Source: an uncultured bacterium
GTDB taxonomy: Bacteria; Desulfobacterota; Syntrophorhabdia; Syntrophorhabdales; JANXAF01
Assembly: GCA_938084905.1 (NCBI GenBank)
Contig: CALKEQ010000008.1
Coordinates: 85,576 to 149,575 of the forward strand
Length of the DNA: 64,000 nucleotides
Reading direction: 5' to 3'
Shown here in pieces: positions 8,984 to 17,879 of this stretch; the stretch's first letter is position 1, and each line of letters starts with the position of its first letter. The notes below the pieces were generated by a model. It made no database searches. It was given only the letters and a program-made list of their open reading frames with translations, and had not been told where the DNA came from. A program made the position numbers and the translations under genes.

Positions 8984-9216
8984 GAAAAGCAAGGGCAAAA
9001 GCTAGTACAAACGAGAGTTTAGCTTTTGGATCTTGTTTCAATTTCTCCTCAACGATAAATTCCCCGTTCCTTGGATAGTACTTTCCAAAAAAACCTAGAA
9101 AAAGCAAAATCCTAAGCTTAAGGAGATTGGTTCTGAGTGTTCACTTGACAGCAAGTTTGTAATATTGCAAAAAAGATCTGCCGAAGAATTTCGGTACAAT
9201 TGATAAGGACTGACTT

Positions 9217-10266
9217 ATGATCCAAAACGTAAGGGTAAAAGGGATCGTATCAGCTGGAATTGGAAGGGGAGAAAGTTTTTTTAGAATGGATTGGGTTTCA
9301 TCCGGAATCAAGGAACTTCTCGGTTTCGATCCTTATCCTGGGACTTTGAACCTAAAGATAGATGAGAAAGATTTTGCGATGCTCAATGAACTTCTCCAAG
9401 AAGGACTTACCCTTAAATCCCCATCCTCAGAGTTTTGTACTGCCATCCTACTTAGAGCTACCATAAAGGGGGTTCAATGTGCGGCAATTTTTCCTGAAAA
9501 AAGTGTCTGGGTTCACAGAAACACCCTTGAGATAATCGCGCCCTTTAGGCTTAAGGGAAAGTTGAGCATAGAAGAGGGAAGTGAAATTGAGGTTGATATA
9601 AAAAGAAGATTTGTGCCTCAAGCCGTAATATTCGATATGGACGGTACTTTGGTGGACTCATTTCCCCTTTTTTCCAGGTTAGTTGAGAAATTCCTTAAAG
9701 AGCGGTCAATCCCCTGTACCTCATCTTCCCTTCGGGAGGCCATAAACGAAAACGAAAACTTTTGGGAGGTTCTTTTACCTGAAGAAGAGGGGGTAAAGGA
9801 GAAGGTAATAAAAGAGGCAGAAGAGTTTTTTAGGTTCCATCTTCATTCATGTGATGTATTCCCTCAGGCGAAAGATGTTATTCAAAAGATAAGGGAGAGG
9901 GGGATAAAGACGGCTCTTATAGGAACTGACTGGGATCTGAAAACAACTACATCTCTTTTTAAAAAAGCTGGAATTGAAATAGGATCATTCTTCGATTACA
10001 CGTTTACGGACCTCCCTTACCATGAAAGGAGGAAGTCCCTTAAGGAATCGCTAATAGGTGCTTTTTCGGCCCTATCCGCTTCCCCGTACAGAACCGTATA
10101 CGTGGGTGATCGTGTTCTGGATATTCGTACTGGAAAGGAACTAGGACTTGTAACAGTTGGGGTATTGACAGGCGTAGGTGAGAGAGAGGAACTCTACGAG
10201 GCTGGAGCCGATCATGTAATAGGCGACCTGGAAGAATTGGTTGAGAGGATCGATGAGACCTGCTAA
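9217..10266 (+). CDS. Fusion of a DUF120 (archaeal-type CTP-dependent riboflavin kinase-like) domain with a HAD-family phosphatase
   Basis: Residues 1-130 resemble DUF120/RibK: GIVSAGIGRGESFF, LGFDPYPGTLNLKI, and later VHRNTLEIIAPFRLK. From residue 135 a HAD hydrolase follows, with motif I FDMDGTLVD (139-147), motif II GTDWD (about 235), the Lys of RRKSLKES, and motif IV YVGDRVLDIRTG (about 296). The HAD part resembles phosphoglycolate-phosphatase-like enzymes. A role in flavin metabolism (riboflavin to FMN plus a phosphatase step) is possible but unproven. ATG 9217 has AAGGA about 8 nt upstream. It lies directly before gltX with a 57-nt gap. Confidence 0.72.
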   Translation: MIQNVRVKGIVSAGIGRGESFFRMDWVSSGIKELLGFDPYPGTLNLKIDEKDFAMLNELLQEGLTLKSPSSEFCTAILLRATIKGVQCAAIFPEKSVWVHRNTLEIIAPFRLKGKLSIEEGSEIEVDIKRRFVPQAVIFDMDGTLVDSFPLFSRLVEKFLKERSIPCTSSSLREAINENENFWEVLLPEEEGVKEKVIKEAEEFFRFHLHSCDVFPQAKDVIQKIRERGIKTALIGTDWDLKTTTSLFKKAGIEIGSFFDYTFTDLPYHERRKSLKESLIGAFSALSASPYRTVYVGDRVLDIRTGKELGLVTVGVLTGVGEREELYEAGADHVIGDLEELVERIDETC

Positions 10267-10323
10267 GAGAGTTACAATTGAAGTAATGGTCCGATTCCAT
10301 TATATTAAGAACCTGTAAGAAGG

Positions 10324-11715
10324 ATGGTCAGGACAAGATTTGCACCAAGCCCGACAGGCTATCTTCACATTGGAGGAGCACGAACAGCCCTTTTTAACTA
10401 TCTCTTCACACGTCACGAAAAAGGGAGAATGATCCTTAGGATCGAGGATACGGATATTGAAAGATCAAAGGAGGAGTACACAAATGACATAATCGAAGGG
10501 CTAAGGTGGCTTGGAATAGATTGGGATGAGGGACCATTCTTCCAGAGGGAACGGATCGAAGAGTACAGAAAGTTTGCCTATACTCTTCTAGAGAAGGGTT
10601 ATGCGTACAGATGTTACTGCGCTCCTCAAGTTCTTGAGGAGAAAAGAGAAAGAGCCATAAAGGAAGGAAGAAAGCCATCCTACGATAGGACATGCAGGGA
10701 CAAGAATCTAAACTACACAGATAGACCTTTTGTCATAAGGTTCAAAACACCTCTTACGGGGAATGTGAGTTTTGACGATCTGATTCGGGGAAGGATCACC
10801 TTTCAATGTGAGGAGCTGGACGACCTTGTAATTTTAAGAAGTGATGGTACGCCTACGTACAATTTCACGGTTGTGATCGATGATGCCCTTATGGGTATAA
10901 CGCACGTGATAAGAGGTGACGACCACATAAACAACACTCCAAGGCAAATCCTCATATATGAGGCACTAGGGTATAAGGTCCCATACTTTGCCCACGTTGC
11001 CATGATTCTCGGGAAGGATAGAACAAAGCTGAGTAAGAGGCACGGAGCTGTCTCCATACTGGAGTACAGAAGGGAAGGTTTTTTACCAGAGGCTCTGGTA
11101 AATTACATTGCCAGGCTCGGTTGGTCGTACGGAGATCAGGAGATCTTTTCAAAGGAGGAGCTTATAGAGAAGTTCGAGCTTAGAGATGTAGGTAAATCTC
11201 CGTCAATTTTTGACATGGAGAAACTTCTCTGGATGAATAGCCACTACATAAAAACGCTTCCAATTGAGGTAATAGGAGAACGTGTGAGGACCTTTCTACT
11301 GGAGCTCGGGATCGATGTCGAAAATAACGGCTATCTTTACAAGGTTATAAACACTTTAAGACCGAGGGCAAAGACTCTTAAAGAGATGGCACAGATGGCC
11401 TACTTTTACTACAGGGAAGACTATCAGTTTGAAAATAGTGCGAAAGAGAGGTTCTTTACAAAAAAAGGGAAGGATGTACTTTTGGCCTTTCTTGAAAAAT
11501 TTGAAAAAATTGAGGAGATAAATGAGGGGACGTTGAGAACAGTTTTTGAGAGTGTATCAAGGGAATTAGAAATAAAACTAGTTGATGCTGTCCAGATAGT
11601 ACGGCTTGCCATATCCGGGAGGCTTGCAACTCCAGGAATTTTCGAGGTGATTGAGATCCTCGGGAAGGAGAGTACAAAAAGGAGAATAAGAAGAGCAATA
11701 GGAGAGATCACATAA
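10324..11715 (+). CDS. gltX: Glutamyl-tRNA synthetase
   Basis: Class I aminoacyl-tRNA synthetase (463 aa) charging tRNA-Glu. VRTRFAPSPTGYLHIGGART at the N-terminus contains the HIGG nucleotide-binding motif. KLSKRH near residue 240 is the KMSKS loop. Cys-x-Cys in YRCYCAP and a later Cys in DRTCRD match the partly conserved zinc-binding insertion. The start is fixed by family alignment. AAGAAGG abuts the ATG with almost no spacing, so translation may be weak or coupled to the preceding gene. The smc gene begins at the base after its stop. Confidence 0.96.
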   Translation: MVRTRFAPSPTGYLHIGGARTALFNYLFTRHEKGRMILRIEDTDIERSKEEYTNDIIEGLRWLGIDWDEGPFFQRERIEEYRKFAYTLLEKGYAYRCYCAPQVLEEKRERAIKEGRKPSYDRTCRDKNLNYTDRPFVIRFKTPLTGNVSFDDLIRGRITFQCEELDDLVILRSDGTPTYNFTVVIDDALMGITHVIRGDDHINNTPRQILIYEALGYKVPYFAHVAMILGKDRTKLSKRHGAVSILEYRREGFLPEALVNYIARLGWSYGDQEIFSKEELIEKFELRDVGKSPSIFDMEKLLWMNSHYIKTLPIEVIGERVRTFLLELGIDVENNGYLYKVINTLRPRAKTLKEMAQMAYFYYREDYQFENSAKERFFTKKGKDVLLAFLEKFEKIEEINEGTLRTVFESVSRELEIKLVDAVQIVRLAISGRLATPGIFEVIEILGKESTKRRIRRAIGEIT

Positions 11716-14700
11716 GTGAAGCTTAAAAAAATCGAGTTGCTTGGATTCAAATCCTTCTGCGAGAGAACCGTCTTTCATTTTGATAAGGGGATAACATCGA
11801 TTGTTGGTCCAAATGGATGTGGGAAGAGCAATATCGTAGACGCTGTGATCTGGACCTTGGGGGAGAGGGGAGTGAAGGCTTTAAGAGTGAAAGAGATGGA
11901 GGATGTCATATTTCACGGTAGTGATGGAAGGCGGCCAGTGAACATGGCTGAGGTGACTCTTTTCTTTCAGGATGAAAACAACGAGTATTCGGTGAGAAGA
12001 AGAATCTTCCGTGATGGGACAAACGAGTATTTCTTGAATGGTAAGGCGGTCCGTCTGAAGGATATCCAGGATTTTTTCCTCGGAACGGGAATAGGATTGA
12101 ATACCTACGCGATAGTGGAACAAGGTCGAATCGAGAGTTTTGTTCAGATGAAACCGCATGAAAGGAAGATACTTATCGAAGAGGCAGGTGGAATAACCAG
12201 GTTTAAGGAAAAGAAAGGGGAGGCAGCTGCCAGGCTTGAGGAAGTAAAATCGAATTTAGAAAGGATTGAAGATATATACAGGGAAGTTCAGAACTCATAT
12301 CTGAAGGCGCAAAAGGAATGGGAAAGGTGGAAGAGGTACATGGAGCTCGTTGAAAAGAAAAGGGTTCTGGAGCGGGACATTCTTCTGGAAGGACTAAGAA
12401 GGCTAAAAAGAGATCTGGAGAGGACGGATGAGAAGCAAAAAAAATTGAAAAGGGAGATTGAGATCAAAGAGGAAGAGGAGAAATCCTTAGAGGAGATGAT
12501 CGCTTTAAAGGAGGAGGAAATATCCCTCAATGAAAGAGCAGCTAACGAATTGGAGCTTAATCTGCGCACAAGGGAGAAAGATGCTGAGGCAATCATTCGC
12601 CAAATTGACCTAAAAAAAAGTAACGTTCATCTATTGTCAAAGAGACTTAAGGAGAAAGAGGAGAAGCTTGAAAAAACGAGAGAAAGGATTAGGGTTTTAA
12701 CCCAGGAAATAGACAAACTCTCTCTCAGAGAAAGGGAGCTATCCGAAGAGGAGCGAATGAAATCTTTAGAGCTTGAGGGTATAGACGAGAAGATTAAAAA
12801 GCTAAAAGGAGAAGTGGATGAAGCTGAGATGCAGCTTGAGGCGAAAAGGAAAGAACTCTTCGTAAAAGTAGGGGAACTTCTAGATGTGAATAACATGATA
12901 GTAGAATTGGAGCGGAAACGAAGGGAAAGGAACGAGAGAGAAAGGAGATTAAAAGAGGAGAAAGAAAACCTTGAGAAAAGGATTTCTTCCCTTTCTTCTG
13001 AAGTTTTATCCCTTTCTCAAAAGCTTCTATCTAAAAAGAAGGAACTTGCGCTGAACGAGGAGAAAGAGGCCGAGACTAATAGAGAACTGGAGAGGGTGAA
13101 AAATGAGATGGAAAAAAAGAGAGGTGCGCTCCATTTGCTTGAGGCGGAGAGGAAGGCAAAGGAAGAGTATTTGGGCAAACTTGGTCTAAAAGAGGAGGAG
13201 GAAGGGGAAACCCACGATCTAAAAAAACTGATTGAATTATTCAGGCCAGAGAAGAACGAAGAACACATTTTGGAGAAGTACTTTGCGAGAGAACTTGAAT
13301 CTTACGTAATAGAGGGGCAAGATCCAGATGAACTAGTAAGGGACTTAAAGAGAAAAGGGAACTACATCTTTTTTCCCTATAAGGGGATATTCACCAAAAC
13401 GGAAAATGGGGTGAATATCCGCTTCACTGAGGTTTACGACCTGAAAGAGGCAATAGGCAGAGTTTTTAAAGGGGAAGAGGGGATCTTCGTCACTAGTGAT
13501 GCCGTTGTTGATTCGAGAGGCATAATTTTTATGGAATCGGAAAAAGGGGAAGTCCGGATTAAGGCAGAGAGAGAAAGAAGGAGGATCAAAAGGGAGTTAG
13601 AGGATCTAAAGGAAAGGATGGAAGCCCACTCGAGAGACCTTCTAAAATTGGAGGAAATCTGGAGAAGATTGAAAAGGGAGGCAGACACGCAAAAAGGAAA
13701 AATCGGCTCCTTACGTAAGGAGATTGAGGATATAGAGAAAAGGATATGGGTATGTAAAACAGTGGAAAAAGAAGCGGATGAAAGACTAAAAAAAATACGG
13801 GAATTGGAAGGGATGGAAATGGAGGAGACTTTCGACAGCGAAATGTACTTTTCGCTCCTCGAAAAAAAGGATTTTCTTGCGAGGAAAAAGATGGAGGTTG
13901 AGTCTGAGATAGAGAGATTAAAGTCCGTTCTTTTGGAAAAAAAGGGTTCTCTGGAGCTACTTACGGAAAGATCAAAAAAGGAGGAGATTGAAAGGGAAAA
14001 AAGGATAGGTCTAATCTCTCTCGTTAAATCTGAAAGGGAGAACAAAAAAAGGTACTTGGACGAATTGAAAGAGAGCGAAGGAGCACTTCTTTTAGAGATC
14101 GAAGAATCTGAGAAAAAACTTTCAGTGGACAATGGTTCGATTGAGTCCCTCGAAAAAAGCCTTGAAAAGGTCGAAAGGGAATGTGCTGCACAGAGAAAGA
14201 GACTTGAGGAATTGAAAAATCGTCTCGGTTCTCTCCATCTGGAGAGAGAACAACTTCTAACTCAAATCAAGGAAAAGAGAAAGGAGTTAGAGAGGGTAAA
14301 ATGGAGACTTGAAGCAGTTGAAAAGGATTTTTTGCTGCTTTCAGAGAAAGTGAATCAGATAGAAAGCGTACTTAGAACCACTTACGAAATTGACCCACAA
14401 GGATTCGAGATAGAGGAGAGATCGCCACACGAAATGGAAGAAGAAAAGGCAACTATAGAGAGGGAGATTGAATCGCTTGGAGAAATAAACTTTAGAGCTG
14501 AAAAGGAGTATTACGAGCTTAAGGAAAGAACCGAATTCCTTCAAAGGCAAAAGGAAGACCTGAAAAAAGCGATGGAGTCGCTCAAGATGACGATATCAAA
14601 AATAGAAACGGTCTCAAGAGATATCTTTTTTGAGACTCTTGAGAAAGTTAACTCTTACTACAAGGACTTTGTTGCTAAACTATTCTTGGGAGGAGAAGGG

Positions 14701-15063
14701 TATTTGAAGTACAACGCTGAAACAGACGGTGTGGACATGTTTGCCAGACCAAGGGGCAAAAAGATAACGAGGATGGAGATGCTGTCAGGAGGGGAGAAGG
14801 CACTTGCATCAGTTGCGCTTCTTTTGGCTTTGATTGAAGTTACTCCACCACCTTTCAGTATAATGGATGAAATAGACGCGCCCTTAGATGACGCTAATCT
14901 CACCTACCTCCTCGATATAATAAAGGACCTTAGCAAAAAAACCCAAATTGTCCTCATCACACACAATAGACTGACAATGCAGGTATCAGAGACCATATAT
15001 GGGATCACCATGGAGGATGAAGGTATCTCTAAGGTTGTCTCAGTCAGACTTGCGGAGAACTAA
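11716..15063 (+). CDS. smc: Chromosome segregation ATPase SMC
   Basis: Condensin-type ATPase (1115 aa). Walker A GPNGCGKSN is at residues 31-39, a long Lys/Glu/Arg-rich coiled coil follows, then a hinge around residues 500-610 (YIFFPYKGIFT, IFVTSDAVVDSRGIIF), a returning coiled coil, the signature LSGGEKALAS near 1023, and Walker B FSIMDEIDAPLDDAN. Length is normal for bacterial SMC. The start is GTG, immediately after the gltX stop, so the two genes are coupled. ScpA and ScpB partners are not in the window. Confidence 0.96.
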   Translation: MKLKKIELLGFKSFCERTVFHFDKGITSIVGPNGCGKSNIVDAVIWTLGERGVKALRVKEMEDVIFHGSDGRRPVNMAEVTLFFQDENNEYSVRRRIFRDGTNEYFLNGKAVRLKDIQDFFLGTGIGLNTYAIVEQGRIESFVQMKPHERKILIEEAGGITRFKEKKGEAAARLEEVKSNLERIEDIYREVQNSYLKAQKEWERWKRYMELVEKKRVLERDILLEGLRRLKRDLERTDEKQKKLKREIEIKEEEEKSLEEMIALKEEEISLNERAANELELNLRTREKDAEAIIRQIDLKKSNVHLLSKRLKEKEEKLEKTRERIRVLTQEIDKLSLRERELSEEERMKSLELEGIDEKIKKLKGEVDEAEMQLEAKRKELFVKVGELLDVNNMIVELERKRRERNERERRLKEEKENLEKRISSLSSEVLSLSQKLLSKKKELALNEEKEAETNRELERVKNEMEKKRGALHLLEAERKAKEEYLGKLGLKEEEEGETHDLKKLIELFRPEKNEEHILEKYFARELESYVIEGQDPDELVRDLKRKGNYIFFPYKGIFTKTENGVNIRFTEVYDLKEAIGRVFKGEEGIFVTSDAVVDSRGIIFMESEKGEVRIKAERERRRIKRELEDLKERMEAHSRDLLKLEEIWRRLKREADTQKGKIGSLRKEIEDIEKRIWVCKTVEKEADERLKKIRELEGMEMEETFDSEMYFSLLEKKDFLARKKMEVESEIERLKSVLLEKKGSLELLTERSKKEEIEREKRIGLISLVKSERENKKRYLDELKESEGALLLEIEESEKKLSVDNGSIESLEKSLEKVERECAAQRKRLEELKNRLGSLHLEREQLLTQIKEKRKELERVKWRLEAVEKDFLLLSEKVNQIESVLRTTYEIDPQGFEIEERSPHEMEEEKATIEREIESLGEINFRAEKEYYELKERTEFLQRQKEDLKKAMESLKMTISKIETVSRDIFFETLEKVNSYYKDFVAKLFLGGEGYLKYNAETDGVDMFARPRGKKITRMEMLSGGEKALASVALLLALIEVTPPPFSIMDEIDAPLDDANLTYLLDIIKDLSKKTQIVLITHNRLTMQVSETIYGITMEDEGISKVVSVRLAEN

Positions 15064-15121
15064 TTATTTTTTTGAAAAAAAAGGCCCCGTGTGATAATTA
15101 GTTTGAAAAAAGGAGGAGACT

Positions 15122-15778
15122 ATGCTTGTAAGAGACGTGATGACTACTAATGTAATAACTGTTCCCAGTTCAACCCCGCTTATCGATGCGGAGAGGATCA
15201 TGCAGTTTCACAGGATAGAAAGGCTTCCCATAGTCGATAAGGGCAAGCTTGTCGGTATAATCACAAAGAACGACGTTCTCAAGGCTTCTCCTTCTTCAGC
15301 AACTTCCCTTAGTAGATCTGAGCTACTTTATCTTCTTGCCAAACTCACAGTAAAAGAGATTATGAAAAAGAACGTTGTCACAGTCCCTCCCGATATGCCC
15401 ATAGAGCAAGCCGTAGCACTCGCCCAGGCAAAAAGGGTTGGTGCCCTTGTGGTTGTGGAGAATGAAAGGGTTGTTGGAATAGTGACAACCAACGATATAT
15501 TTTACAAGGTCGTCAATCCACTCTTTGGAATAGGTGAAAAAGGCAAGAGGATAATAGTTTACGGAGGGGGAGTACCGGGACAGATATGCAAGATTATGGA
15601 TTTTGTGTGCAGGGAAAATATTCCACTCAAAACCATATGGGCACTTAGACTTCCAGATTCTGAAAGAACGGAACTTGTCCTTCACATTGACATGGAGGAT
15701 GTGAGTGGTGTTCTTGAAGCTTTGAGAAACATGGGGTTTGAGGCTGAATTACGGGCCCATGAACCAGAAATTGCTTGA
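15122..15778 (+). CDS. Tandem CBS-domain protein with C-terminal ACT-like region
   Basis: Cytoplasmic 218-aa protein. Two CBS repeats (residues about 1-60 and 75-135) open with VRDVMTTNVITVPSSTPL and VKEIMKKNVVTVPPDMPI, each ending in GIITKND or GIVTTND. Such pairs bind adenine nucleotides. The last 75 residues (RIIVYGGGVPGQICKIMDFV, ELVLHIDMEDVSGVLEALRNMG) look ACT-like, as in AcuB-type regulators. ATG 15122 follows AAAGGAGGAG. It stands between smc and the second Liv operon, and may sense energy charge for one of these, but no target is evident. Confidence 0.82.
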   Translation: MLVRDVMTTNVITVPSSTPLIDAERIMQFHRIERLPIVDKGKLVGIITKNDVLKASPSSATSLSRSELLYLLAKLTVKEIMKKNVVTVPPDMPIEQAVALAQAKRVGALVVVENERVVGIVTTNDIFYKVVNPLFGIGEKGKRIIVYGGGVPGQICKIMDFVCRENIPLKTIWALRLPDSERTELVLHIDMEDVSGVLEALRNMGFEAELRAHEPEIA

Positions 15779-15803
15779 CAAGGGGGTGAAAGTTGAATTA
15801 AAG
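15775..15803 (+). promoter_or_regulatory. Candidate promoter of the second Liv operon
   Basis: Perfect TTGACA (15775-15780), which overlaps the stop codon of the CBS gene, a 17-nt spacer and TTAAAG (15798-15803), a weak -10. It would give a leader of about 45 nt before the binding-protein gene at 15854. Confidence 0.35.
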
Positions 15804-15853
15804 TTAAAAGCTAGAATGTGAGTTCAAAAAAAATCTAAGAAAAAGGAGGGGTT

Positions 15854-17047
15854 ATGAAAAAATCAGTCTTTCTAACACTTCTTTGCTTTATCCTTTTGTC
15901 CTCGTGGTCATACGGCCAGGTGAAAATAGGTGCTGTCATTAATCTCACGGGTCCTGCATCTTCATGGGGTATATACCATGCAAAAGGGCACCAGGATTAC
16001 ATTAGGTATGTGAATGAGGTAAAAGGAGGGATTGGAGGGAAGAAGATAGATCTCACAGTTGTGGACCATGCTTACAAGATTCCAGAGGGTTTAAAACACG
16101 TAAAGAAGTTCTGTGAGGAAAGGGTTAGCATGCTCGCCACATGGGATACTGGTCTTGGAATTCAGGCAAAGCCGATTATCCAAGAGTACAAGATCCCGAC
16201 CATAAATTACTCAGTTGGCCAGGATATTCTTAAACCTCCGATAGACTACATGTATTTGCCCTTTGGCACATACATCCTCGATTCTTACGCTGTTTTAGAG
16301 TACATAAAAGCGATTCACAAGGGAAAGGAGCCGCCGAAAGTTGGCCTTCTGACCTATAACAACCCCTACGGTAAGACTATACATGAACCAAGCAAGGAGT
16401 ACGCTGCGAAACACGGTATAAAGATTGTGGGAATAGAGGAATTTCCTCCAGCCACTGTCGATCTCTCAACCCAGCTTTTGAAACTAAAAGAGGCAGGAGC
16501 TGAGTACATTTTCATGCAGATCCTTCCTGCATCAATAATAACAGCCCTAAAAGCGGCAGATCAGCTAAACTACAAAGTTCCCTTCTTTGGAACTTGGACT
16601 TCAACGGACCCTGACTTCTTTAAACTCGGTAAAGGTATCATAGGAAGATATAACTTATTCATGCAGTTCTGTGGAGCCCTTCCTCAGGATGACACTCCTG
16701 GAATCAAACTTTACAACGAACTCGTCAAAAGGTACAAATCGGTCACCGGGTTCGATACTTCTTACTGGGAAGGTGTTGTAATTGCCATGATCATGGAGAG
16801 AGCTTTGGAGAAATCCTATAAGATGTTTGGCAACTTCGACCCTGTAAACGTGAATAAGGCTCTTGAAACCTTCAGAAATGAGGACTTTGGTGGCCTAATT
16901 CCCCCTGTAACTTACACGAAGGACAATCACGAAGGCTCATTCGTGGCAAGGATAGTTCAGATACATGAGGATGCGACTTACACGCCTATGACAAACTTCT
17001 TTACACCAGGGAAAGGTCAAATCAAAGTTCTAAGGGCCCCCAAATGA
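15854..17047 (+). CDS. Branched-chain amino acid-type ABC transporter, substrate-binding protein (second system)
   Basis: Periplasmic receptor (397 aa) of the importer at 15854-22588. The signal peptide MKKSVFLTLLCFILLSSWSYG is cleaved near residue 21, and the mature chain opens VKIGAVINLTGPASSWG. GTWTSTDPDFFKLGKG and ASIITALKAADQLNY are LivK-like. It is clearly distinct from the receptor at 820, so the two importers likely take different ligands. The adjoining CoA ligases suggest a carboxylic acid rather than an amino acid. ATG 15854 follows AAAAAGGAGGGG. The stop overlaps the next start (ATGA). Confidence 0.9.
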   Translation: MKKSVFLTLLCFILLSSWSYGQVKIGAVINLTGPASSWGIYHAKGHQDYIRYVNEVKGGIGGKKIDLTVVDHAYKIPEGLKHVKKFCEERVSMLATWDTGLGIQAKPIIQEYKIPTINYSVGQDILKPPIDYMYLPFGTYILDSYAVLEYIKAIHKGKEPPKVGLLTYNNPYGKTIHEPSKEYAAKHGIKIVGIEEFPPATVDLSTQLLKLKEAGAEYIFMQILPASIITALKAADQLNYKVPFFGTWTSTDPDFFKLGKGIIGRYNLFMQFCGALPQDDTPGIKLYNELVKRYKSVTGFDTSYWEGVVIAMIMERALEKSYKMFGNFDPVNVNKALETFRNEDFGGLIPPVTYTKDNHEGSFVARIVQIHEDATYTPMTNFFTPGKGQIKVLRAPK

Positions 17048-17865
17048 GAGCGTTCAGGAGTGAGCCTTCAATCTACAGTAACGCTCAGCCTGCCAAGAGG
17101 CAGGCTGAGCTAAAAATTGAAGGTTTAACCTTAAGTTTTGGCGGACTTATGGCCCTCCATGAAGTGGATTTGGAGGTAAAGAACGGAGAATTTTTAAGCA
17201 TAATAGGACCGAATGGAGCAGGTAAAACAAGTCTTTTGAACTGTATTACAGGGTTCTACCGTCCCCAAAAGGGAAGAATCATCTTCAATGGGGAGGATAT
17301 AACAGGGCTTCCTCCTTATGAAGTTACAAAAAGAGGGATAGGCCGGACCTTCCAAAATATAGAACTTTTTCCAGGTATGACCGTTCTCTCAAACATATTC
17401 CTTGCACGCCACCTCTACTGCGATTATAGCTTTGCTAAGGCATCTCTTTTTACACGTTCTGTTCAAAATGAGGAGGTAAGGCATAGGAGGATCGTTGAGG
17501 AAATTATAGATTTCCTGGAGATGCAAGCTATCAGAAAAAAACTGGTTGGCTCCTTGCCATATGGACTGAGAAAGAGGGTTGAGCTTGGAAGGGCTTTGGC
17601 TCTTGAACCAAAATTGCTCATATTGGATGAGCCCTTCGCCGGGATGACCCTTGAGGAAAAGGAGGATATGGTTCGGTTCTTAAGGGAGATAAATCGAAGG
17701 TGGAATCAGACAATCATCCTTGTTGAGCATGATATGGCTGTGGTTATGAGTATTTCGGAGAGGATCGTTGTTCTAAACTTTGGAGAAAAAATCGCCGAAG
17801 GCCCACCTGATGTGATAAAGAATCACCCTGAGGTAATAAAGGCCTATCTCGGGGTAGAGGCGTAA
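17044..17865 (+). CDS. LivG-type ABC transporter ATPase (second system)
   Basis: ATPase subunit (273 aa). Walker A GPNGAGKTS is near residue 57, LPYGLRKRVELGRAL stands in place of LSGGQ as usual for LivG, Walker B LLILDEPFAGM, and VEHDMAVVMS. It is longer than its counterpart at 3835. The ABC domain starts only at about residue 23, after a stretch encoded by a 12-bp perfect GC-rich hairpin (17083-17110). No in-frame start exists after the hairpin, so the ribosome must read through it. ATG 17044 overlaps the receptor's stop codon. Confidence 0.88.
   Translation: MRAFRSEPSIYSNAQPAKRQAELKIEGLTLSFGGLMALHEVDLEVKNGEFLSIIGPNGAGKTSLLNCITGFYRPQKGRIIFNGEDITGLPPYEVTKRGIGRTFQNIELFPGMTVLSNIFLARHLYCDYSFAKASLFTRSVQNEEVRHRRIVEEIIDFLEMQAIRKKLVGSLPYGLRKRVELGRALALEPKLLILDEPFAGMTLEEKEDMVRFLREINRRWNQTIILVEHDMAVVMSISERIVVLNFGEKIAEGPPDVIKNHPEVIKAYLGVEA
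17083..17110 (+). repeat. Perfect 12-bp GC-rich hairpin inside the start of the LivG-type gene
   Basis: GCTCAGCCTGCC (17083-17094), loop AAGA, GGCAGGCTGAGC (17099-17110). All 12 pairs are Watson-Crick and the arms are much richer in G+C than the surrounding sequence. It begins 36 nt after the receptor gene's stop codon. No T-tract follows, so it is not a classic terminator. It is placed where it could protect the 3' end of the receptor message. Confidence 0.85.
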
Positions 17866-17879
17866 AAAGGAGAAAAGAG

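Noticed and set aside
8802..9107. Minus-strand open frame of 101 aa after hsp20
   Set aside because: Half of it is antisense to hsp20 and it reads through the terminator hairpin; no family resemblance.
9147..9152. TTGACA ahead of the DUF120-HAD gene as part of a promoter
   Set aside because: No acceptable -10 lies 16-18 nt downstream; TACAAT further on lacks a matching -35.
13434..14132. Long minus-strand open frame (232 aa, Ser/Phe-rich) within smc
   Set aside because: Antisense reading of a Lys/Glu-rich coiled coil commonly gives such open frames; it has no domain.
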